Made by a program: the position numbers and the translations under genes. Of a stretch of DNA of 10,857 nt, positions 6,304-10,857 are shown in pieces. Source of the DNA: JBAUHN01 sp049680295 (GTDB lineage: Bacteria; Pseudomonadota; Alphaproteobacteria; Rhodobacterales; Rhodobacteraceae); contig JBAUHN010000451.1 of the NCBI GenBank assembly GCA_049680295.1, positions 1 through 10,857 of the forward strand, read 5' to 3'. Every line of letters begins with the position of its first letter. Position 1 is the stretch's first letter. The notes below the pieces were generated by a model. That model was not told the DNA's origin. It searched no databases and saw nothing but the letters and a program-made list of their open reading frames with translations.

Positions 6304-7618
6304 CTTTTGCAGCCTTGATATAAATCATTGGGTTCACAGCCTTGCCGTCCACACGCACTTCATAGTGAAGATGAACGCCGGTCACCCGTCCAGATGCCCC
6401 CATAGCACCAATTAGATCGCCACGCGAGACCCTTTGCCCAACTTTTACGTGCATCTTGGACAGATGCGCATAGCGGGTTTCGATCCCAAAGGCGTGGCGG
6501 ATTTTGACCAGACGGCCATAGCCAGACGCCCATTCGGCCCCCACAACAACGCCGTCGCCGGTGGAATAAATCGGCGTACCGACGCTTGCCGCAAAATCAA
6601 CGCCCTTGTGCATTCGGCGACCACCGGTCTTGGGGTCGCGCCGAAAGCCAAATTCGCTGGTAAAGCGGAATGCATTGGACACAGGGTTTGCAAACGGCGC
6701 TTTTTCAGCCGCGATCCGATACAGATTCAGCGTGTCCATGTGGTTCAAAATGCGGTTGGCGCGCATTGCGTCCGGCGATGGCTGTTCGCCGCGGGTTGAG
6801 AACGTCAAGGGGGTCAACGGTCCGCCCTGACCGGAATAGCCTTTGCGGACTTCGTTCAGGATCCGGTCGGTCGGCAAGCCTGCGGCGCGGAACATTTTGT
6901 CCAAAGGCGCCACCGAGACAGTCATTGCCTCTTCGAGTTGGCGGAAAATCTGGTCGTTCTCTTCTTTCATCAGCGCGATTTCATGCGCCATTTCATCGGC
7001 CTGATGCAACGCGTTCTGGGCATCCACAATCACCTGATCCCGTTCTGCGGCGGTTTTCGCCAAAGCATCCGACAGAAAATCAACTGGTGCGCCTGCATCC
7101 GCAGAGGCGATGGCCACGCCGTCGCCATTGGTTTGATCTTTCAAAGATGCCAGTTCTTTACGGGCCAATTCGCGATCCTTCATCGTGCCACGAAGGGTCG
7201 ATTGGATCACGTCAATACCGGTTTCCAACTCGCGGCGTCGGGTCTCGGATTGTAACAATTCAGATTGCATGACAGAAATCTGCGCCAGTGCAGCATTGAA
7301 CCGTTCCTGTGCGGCCACCGCTTCTTCGGCGCGACCATCGCGTTGGGATGACAGGTCGTTCAACCGTGTCTGATAGGTGCGCTGATCGCGTTTGGCCTGT
7401 TCGCGGAAATTACCCGACCCGATGCTGTCCATCAAGATAACTGCCGTTGCAACAATGGCCCATGAAATCAGGATCGCACTGCCGGTAAAAGCCAATAGCT
7501 GCGTCGACGGACGCAGGCGGATAAAACGCGTGTCCGTGTCTGATTTCAGAAAGACGCGACGCTCGGGGAAATACCTCTCAAGCATGCTATGAACTTGTAT
7601 AGCGATCCGTGTTCTCAC
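6293..7618 (-). CDS. Membrane-anchored M23 (LytM-type) peptidoglycan endopeptidase with coiled coil
   Basis: From the chosen start it has 441 residues: a basic cytoplasmic tail of about 40 residues (containing ERYFPERRVFLKSDTDTRFI), one membrane helix (about 42-64), a long periplasmic coiled coil (about 75-235, broken near 165-185), and a C-terminal M23 domain (about 320-436). Metal ligands are present: H337 and D341 (MHKGVDF), the HLH pair at 416-418, and the further active-site His385 (YAHL). The protein should therefore be catalytically competent and cut peptide cross-links in the wall. I chose GTG at 7618, with GGGG eight bases upstream; TTG at 7621 and ATG at 7585 are alternatives, but the ATG has no visible ribosome site. 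Similar proteins next to bactofilins (LmdC of Hyphomonas) bind the filament through the cytoplasmic tail. The bactofilin gene overlaps its 3' end. Confidence 0.92.
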   Translation of the reverse strand: MRTRIAIQVHSMLERYFPERRVFLKSDTDTRFIRLRPSTQLLAFTGSAILISWAIVATAVILMDSIGSGNFREQAKRDQRTYQTRLNDLSSQRDGRAEEAVAAQERFNAALAQISVMQSELLQSETRRRELETGIDVIQSTLRGTMKDRELARKELASLKDQTNGDGVAIASADAGAPVDFLSDALAKTAAERDQVIVDAQNALHQADEMAHEIALMKEENDQIFRQLEEAMTVSVAPLDKMFRAAGLPTDRILNEVRKGYSGQGGPLTPLTFSTRGEQPSPDAMRANRILNHMDTLNLYRIAAEKAPFANPVSNAFRFTSEFGFRRDPKTGGRRMHKGVDFAASVGTPIYSTGDGVVVGAEWASGYGRLVKIRHAFGIETRYAHLSKMHVKVGQRVSRGDLIGAMGASGRVTGVHLHYEVRVDGKAVNPMIYIKAAKDVF

Positions 7619-7647
7619 CAATGTTACCCCGTTTCGTTCCTAAACAA

Positions 7648-7675
7648 GAACCGCGTTTCCCAGACACGGGTTCCT
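7648..7675 (-). other. Leader stem-loop upstream of the M23 gene
   Basis: In the presumed 5' leader, GAACC (7669-7673 on the minus strand) pairs with GGTTC (7648-7652). The stem can extend to eight pairs if one C is bulged and one G:U pair is allowed, with a nine-base loop. TTGTTT follows directly, so it has some look of a weak attenuator. Evidence is structural only. Confidence 0.25.
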
Positions 7676-7683
7676 AGACGAGG

Positions 7684-7712
7684 TGAATAGAGACCGCTCC
7701 TTAATCGGGCAA
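7684..7712 (-). promoter_or_regulatory. Possible promoter of the M23-bactofilin operon
   Basis: On the minus strand TTGCCC (7707-7712) and TATTCA (7684-7689) are separated by 17 bases, within the 192-base gap upstream of the M23 start. Matches to the sigma-70 consensus are four and three of six. Transcription would begin near 7677, giving a leader of about 60 bases that contains the stem-loop at 7648-7675. Confidence 0.35.
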
Positions 7713-7763
7713 CCCTGTTAACCCATTGCGCACGTGAAGCGAGTGAAATGGCCCGAAATGGGC

Positions 7764-7812
7764 AAAAAACCGCCGATCTCAAGGACTTGGGTCGCGCAGT
7801 TTATGCGGTTTT
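7764..7812 (-). terminator. Possible terminator after the DUF455 gene
   Basis: On the minus strand AAAACCGC (7805-7812), overlapping the DUF455 stop codon, pairs with GCGGTTTT (7766-7773), and the downstream arm runs on into a T6 tract (7764-7769). The 31-base interior is long for a terminator but contains a small CAAG/CTTG pairing. The T-tract and position favour termination; the long loop lowers confidence. Confidence 0.4.
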
Positions 7813-8611
7813 ACGTCAGCGGCCAGTAGAAATCTGGCGGAATGCCCGCTTCGGCGCGTTTCTCTTCGTTGAAAGGCGGCTTGAGATGGCTGTGAAAATA
7901 CTGCCGGACAAGCGCGTGGAATTTGTCTTTGGGATCAAAGTCATGGCGACCGCACAAAAAATGGAACCATTTTGATCCATAGGCAACATGCGCCACTTCC
8001 TCGGCATAGATCGTTTCAAGGGCGGCCACGGCATCACCCGATTTGGCGCGCCGAAAGACCTCGATCATGCCGGGCGTGACATCCAGGCCGCGCGCCTCCA
8101 GCACCATTGGCACAACCGCCAGTCTGCCCATCAGATCGTCTGCTGTATCTTCGGCAGCGCGCCACATGCAGGCATGGGCGGGCAGGGCGCCGTAATGACT
8201 GCCCGCCGCCTTAAGGCAATCACACATCAGATTGAAGTGTTTTGATTCCTCATCGGCGGCTTTCACCCAATCATCAAAAAAGCCAATCGGCAATTTTACG
8301 TTTGAAAACCGTGCGATAATGTCCCAATGCAAGTCGACCGCATTCAGTTCTATATGCGCCACCGCGTGCAGTAAAGCAATCCGGCCTTCGGGGGTTCCGG
8401 GGCGTCTGCGCGGCACATCACGCGGCGACAATAGCACGGGCGTATCGGGACGTGCGGGATGGGTTGGCGGGTTTGCCGTGCCGATTTCAGGTGTGTCGCC
8501 TGTTGCGCGTGCGGATTGCCACTGGGCTGCATAGTCGCGTGACAGCGCGGTTTTTTCGCGCCCGTCCGCCGTGGTCAAAACGCCCATCGCCATCTGTGCA
8601 AGCGGCATCAT
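7811..8611 (-). CDS. DUF455 ferritin-like domain protein
   Basis: A 266-residue protein of the DUF455 family, which belongs to the ferritin-like four-helix-bundle superfamily; its biological reaction is not settled. A complete set of candidate di-iron ligands can be seen: Glu88 in HIELNAVDLHWD, Glu122 and His125 in DEESKHF, Glu172 in VLEARGLDVTPGM, and Glu205 and His208 in EEVAHVAYG. No signal peptide or membrane segment is visible, so it should be cytoplasmic. The start has two consecutive ATG codons. The first (8611) overlaps the stop of the upstream peroxiredoxin gene as ATGA, the second as TGATG, so the exact start is uncertain by one residue but translational coupling is clear. The pairing with a peroxiredoxin suggests a redox or iron/oxygen-related role; that is inference. 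Confidence 0.88.
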   Translation of the reverse strand: MMPLAQMAMGVLTTADGREKTALSRDYAAQWQSARATGDTPEIGTANPPTHPARPDTPVLLSPRDVPRRRPGTPEGRIALLHAVAHIELNAVDLHWDIIARFSNVKLPIGFFDDWVKAADEESKHFNLMCDCLKAAGSHYGALPAHACMWRAAEDTADDLMGRLAVVPMVLEARGLDVTPGMIEVFRRAKSGDAVAALETIYAEEVAHVAYGSKWFHFLCGRHDFDPKDKFHALVRQYFHSHLKPPFNEEKRAEAGIPPDFYWPLT

Positions 8612-9069
8612 AGATCGCGTACCGCCTGCAAAACCTCATCCACATGGCCCGGCACTTTTACCTTGTTCCAGACCCGCGCGATGGTGCCATCGGCGGCGAT
8701 CAGATACGTCGTGCGCTCAATCCCCATGTATTTCTTGCCATACATGTTTTTCTCTTTCCAGACACCGTAATCCTCGCAGACGGATCCGTTTTCGTCCGAC
8801 AAAAGCGGCACCGTCAGGTCGCGTTTTGCGGTAAATTTTTCATGCGATTGCATGCTGTCTTTGGAAATTCCAAAAACCTGTGCGCCTGCATCGGCAAAGG
8901 TTTGTCGCTGCTCGGAAAAACCAATGGATTCCTTGGTGCAGCCGGGCGTATCATCACGGGGATAAAAGAATAAAATCACCGGGGCGCCGTGCAGCTTTGA
9001 CAGCGTCATCGTTCCGCCACCGGTTTGGGGCAGTGTGAAATCAGGGGCGGGTTGTGACAATTCTGGCAT
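8608..9069 (-). CDS. bcp: Thioredoxin-dependent thiol peroxidase, Bcp/PrxQ-type peroxiredoxin
   Basis: A 153-residue cytoplasmic peroxiredoxin that would reduce hydrogen peroxide and organic hydroperoxides. The active-site motif FFYPRDDTPGCTKES holds the peroxidatic Cys44 with Pro37 and Thr41. Later conserved parts are LLSDENGSVCEDYGVW (89-104), KKYMGIERTTYLI and the C-terminal VPGHVDEVL. Many Bcp proteins have a resolving Cys five residues after the peroxidatic one; here that position is Ile49, with Gly50 next, so none is present. The only other cysteine is Cys98, whose counterpart in E. coli Bcp is not the main resolving residue. It may use Cys98 or work as a 1-Cys enzyme. GAGAGAG precedes the ATG by a few bases. 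It is the first gene of a two-gene unit with the DUF455 protein, overlapping by four bases. Confidence 0.95.
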   Translation of the reverse strand: MPELSQPAPDFTLPQTGGGTMTLSKLHGAPVILFFYPRDDTPGCTKESIGFSEQRQTFADAGAQVFGISKDSMQSHEKFTAKRDLTVPLLSDENGSVCEDYGVWKEKNMYGKKYMGIERTTYLIAADGTIARVWNKVKVPGHVDEVLQAVRDL

Positions 9070-9098
9070 TACTCTCTCACTTTACAGTTGGACGTCGC

Positions 9099-9115
9099 AT
9101 ATGTTGATTACATAT
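9099..9115. promoter_or_regulatory. Inverted repeat in the divergent bcp / AsmA-like promoter region
   Basis: ATATGT (9099-9104) and ACATAT (9110-9115) form perfect 6-bp arms around TGATT in the 138-base gap between the two divergent genes. On the plus strand a weak promoter, TTGGAC (9088-9093), 17 bases, CATATT (9111-9116), would place the repeat between and over the hexamers. On the minus strand TAATAT just beside it could be the bcp -10. It is a candidate operator shared by both genes; no regulator is identified. Confidence 0.35.
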
Positions 9116-9207
9116 TAGAGCAGGGTGAGACGGATGAAAGGCCTCGTGCCAACAATGATATGTCATGCGTCGGTTTTTGCGGTGCGCCGTCAGCGGTGGC
9201 TGTTGCG

Positions 9208-10857
9208 ATGACCCAAGATGCGTCAAATTCCAAATCAGGCCGAACGCCAGTGCAACGGCTGCGCCGTGTCGGCCTGTGGTTTGGCATATTGGTCCTGGTA
9301 ATCGCAGGCGTCATCGGCGGTGGTGCGATCTGGATGCAGGGCCGTACCGTTCTGGTCCCCGACTGGCTGCGCGCAAGGATTGAGCAGCGGCTGATCGAGG
9401 TTTTGCCGGACCTCGACATCCGTTTCGGCGCGATGGAACTGGTGGTTGACGAAGGCTGGCGGCCCCGCGCGCGGGTGCGAAATGTCGTTGTAACGGCCCC
9501 GGGCGCGGTCGAAATCGTGGCCCTGACTGAAGTTAAGGCCAGCATGGCCATGCGCCCCCTGCTGCAAGGTAAGCTGGAAACCAAGAGTATTGATTTGACC
9601 GGCGTGTTTGCGACTTTGCGCCGCGATGCATCGGGTGCGGTTGCCCTGTCGGGCGGTACGGCACCTGCGTCACCGGCCAAAAAGGCAGGCAGCCTGGCGC
9701 AATTGGTTGATCAGATTGATGATGTCTTGCAAAAGCCCGGGGTTTCCAGCCTGACGCGGGTCAGTGTGCGGGCGCTGACCTTGCGGTATGAGGATGCGCG
9801 TTCGGGGCGGGCCTGGACGGTTGATGGCGGGCGATTGCGGCTGCTGCGCGATGGCCAAGATTTGCGGATGACTGCTGAATTATCGGTATTGGGCGGCGGC
9901 ACCGATGTTGCCACGCTTGAGGCCAGTTACGAAGGCAGCATCGGCGCCGCGCAGTCCAGCTTTGGCATCAACATCGACGGTGTCCCGGCCAGTGACATTG
10001 CGGCACAAGGGCCTGCATTTGCCTGGCTCATGCCGCTAAGGGCTGAAATTTCCGGTGCGCTGCGGGGTGGGGTCGATGCCAGCGGCACCCTTTTACGACT
10101 GAATGCGACGCTGCAAATCGGCAAAGGCACGATCCAGCCGACGCAAGCCACAAATCCCATTCCGTTCGACAGCGCCCGCAGCTATTTCACCTTTATTCCA
10201 GCCACCGGCGAATTGCGATTTGATGAATTGTCTGTGCGCAGTGATTGGGTAACTGGGCAGGCGCAAGGATTGGTTGGGCTGGAAGGGTTGGCAGGCGGAG
10301 GCCTGAACGATCTGGTCGGTCAGTTTGAGCTAAGCGGGCTAAAACTCAACCCCTACAATCTTTATCATGAATCGGTTCAGATTGCAGGCGCTGAAATGGA
10401 TTTTCGGCTAAAGCTTGATCCGTTTGAGCTGACGCTCGGCCGATTGCATCTGTCTGATCAAGGGCAATCCATTTTGGCAAATGCAACGGTCAAGGCCGCC
10501 CCAGAAGGGTGGAGCGTGGCGGCTGATGCGCGGATGAATCAGATCACTTCGGACCGGCTAAAGACCTATTGGCCGCAGTCTTTGGTGCCCAAAACCCGCA
10601 ATTGGATTGCCGATAACATCGTGCAAGGAAACCTGCGCAATATTGATGTGGCCCTTCGCCAAACGTCAGGCGCGAAACCCCGGACGCAGCTCAGCTTTGA
10701 ATATGATGAAGCGGTTGTGCGGTTCTTAAAAGACATGCCGCCCGTTCGTGATGCCAAAGGCCATGCCGGCCTGTCGGGGAAACGCTTTGCCCTCACGGTT
10801 GATGAGGGCCGCGTTTTAGCACCGCAAGGCGGGCAGCTCGACGTGGCGGGATCGTCG
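9208..10857 (+). CDS. AsmA/YhdP-like DUF3971 domain protein (N-terminal 550 codons, 3' end cut by window edge)
   Basis: The visible 550 residues begin with a basic stretch (VQRLRR, 15-20) and one membrane helix (about 22-43, LWFGILVLVIAGVIGGG). A long region rich in short beta strands follows, as in AsmA-like bridge proteins. The block YWPQSLVPKTRNWIADNI (454-471) is characteristic of DUF3971, the domain of E. coli YhdP. YhdP/TamB/AsmA-type proteins are inner-membrane anchored, span the periplasm and are linked to phospholipid transport to the outer membrane; the same role is inferred here. Full-length family members usually exceed 1,000 residues, so about half is seen, and the frame is open to the last base. 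The start at 9208 is tentative: a weak GGTGGC precedes it, and an in-frame ATG at 9160 would add 16 residues without a clear ribosome site. Confidence 0.85.
   Translation, partial: MTQDASNSKSGRTPVQRLRRVGLWFGILVLVIAGVIGGGAIWMQGRTVLVPDWLRARIEQRLIEVLPDLDIRFGAMELVVDEGWRPRARVRNVVVTAPGAVEIVALTEVKASMAMRPLLQGKLETKSIDLTGVFATLRRDASGAVALSGGTAPASPAKKAGSLAQLVDQIDDVLQKPGVSSLTRVSVRALTLRYEDARSGRAWTVDGGRLRLLRDGQDLRMTAELSVLGGGTDVATLEASYEGSIGAAQSSFGINIDGVPASDIAAQGPAFAWLMPLRAEISGALRGGVDASGTLLRLNATLQIGKGTIQPTQATNPIPFDSARSYFTFIPATGELRFDELSVRSDWVTGQAQGLVGLEGLAGGGLNDLVGQFELSGLKLNPYNLYHESVQIAGAEMDFRLKLDPFELTLGRLHLSDQGQSILANATVKAAPEGWSVAADARMNQITSDRLKTYWPQSLVPKTRNWIADNIVQGNLRNIDVALRQTSGAKPRTQLSFEYDEAVVRFLKDMPPVRDAKGHAGLSGKRFALTVDEGRVLAPQGGQLDVAGSS

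Noticed and set aside
9108..9680. Open frame of 190 codons on the minus strand
   Set aside because: It runs antisense through the signal-anchor and N-terminal region of the AsmA-like protein; its composition (Arg, Thr, Ser rich) has no domain-like pattern.
1..10857. Defence system, mobile element, CRISPR or tRNA
   Set aside because: All substantial coding regions are accounted for by core metabolic, folding, envelope and redox genes. I found no transposase, integrase, spaced direct repeats or cloverleaf candidates by reading.

Overview
The window looks like chromosomal DNA of a Rhodobacterales alphaproteobacterium (Roseobacter-type). The evidence is a moderately GC-rich sequence, a pyruvate dehydrogenase E1 beta subunit with its own N-terminal lipoyl domain, an FtsB-like gene just upstream of pdhA, an alphaproteobacterial bactofilin/M23 peptidase pair, and a DUF3971/AsmA-type protein. 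Gene density is high, with short gaps and overlapping stop/start codons. I see no tRNA, rRNA, insertion sequence, phage gene or CRISPR array. Most of the window is core metabolism and envelope biology; the unusual signals are small ones inside or between these genes.

Region 1 (1-4355, minus strand) is central carbon metabolism plus a division gene, transcribed in the order pgk, ftsB-like, pdhA, a small VOC-like gene, pdhB. Phosphoglycerate kinase works in lower glycolysis. The pyruvate dehydrogenase E1 alpha and beta subunits decarboxylate pyruvate to feed acetyl-CoA formation. pdhB runs off the left edge about 10-20 codons before its expected end. pdhA appears to have its own promoter, whose -10 hexamer lies inside a perfect 8-bp inverted repeat. 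Between pdhA and pdhB is an 80-residue protein that looks like a glyoxalase/VOC protein missing most of its first half-module.

Region 2 (4487-5543, plus strand) diverges from pgk and holds two tandem cyclophilin prolyl isomerases. The first is cytoplasmic; the second has a signal peptide and is expected in the periplasm. Their reading frames overlap by 8 bases. The 262-bp convergent gap that follows (5544-5805) is packed with structure: a perfect 15-bp GC-rich stem-loop, a long imperfect palindrome of about 106 nt that may be a dispersed repeat, and a terminator facing the other way.

Region 3 (5806-7618, minus strand) is a two-gene envelope operon: a membrane-anchored, coiled-coil M23 (LytM-type) endopeptidase followed by an overlapping bactofilin. 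This arrangement matches bactofilin/M23 modules known to shape the cell wall locally.

Region 4 (7811-9069, minus strand) is a peroxiredoxin of the Bcp/PrxQ family overlapping by four bases with a DUF455 ferritin-like protein that has a complete set of candidate di-iron ligands. The peroxiredoxin lacks the usual nearby resolving cysteine.

Region 5 (9208-10857, plus strand) is the N-terminal 550 codons of a large AsmA/YhdP-type DUF3971 protein, cut by the right edge. It is probably involved in the outer membrane. A short AT-rich inverted repeat lies in the divergent promoter region between it and bcp.
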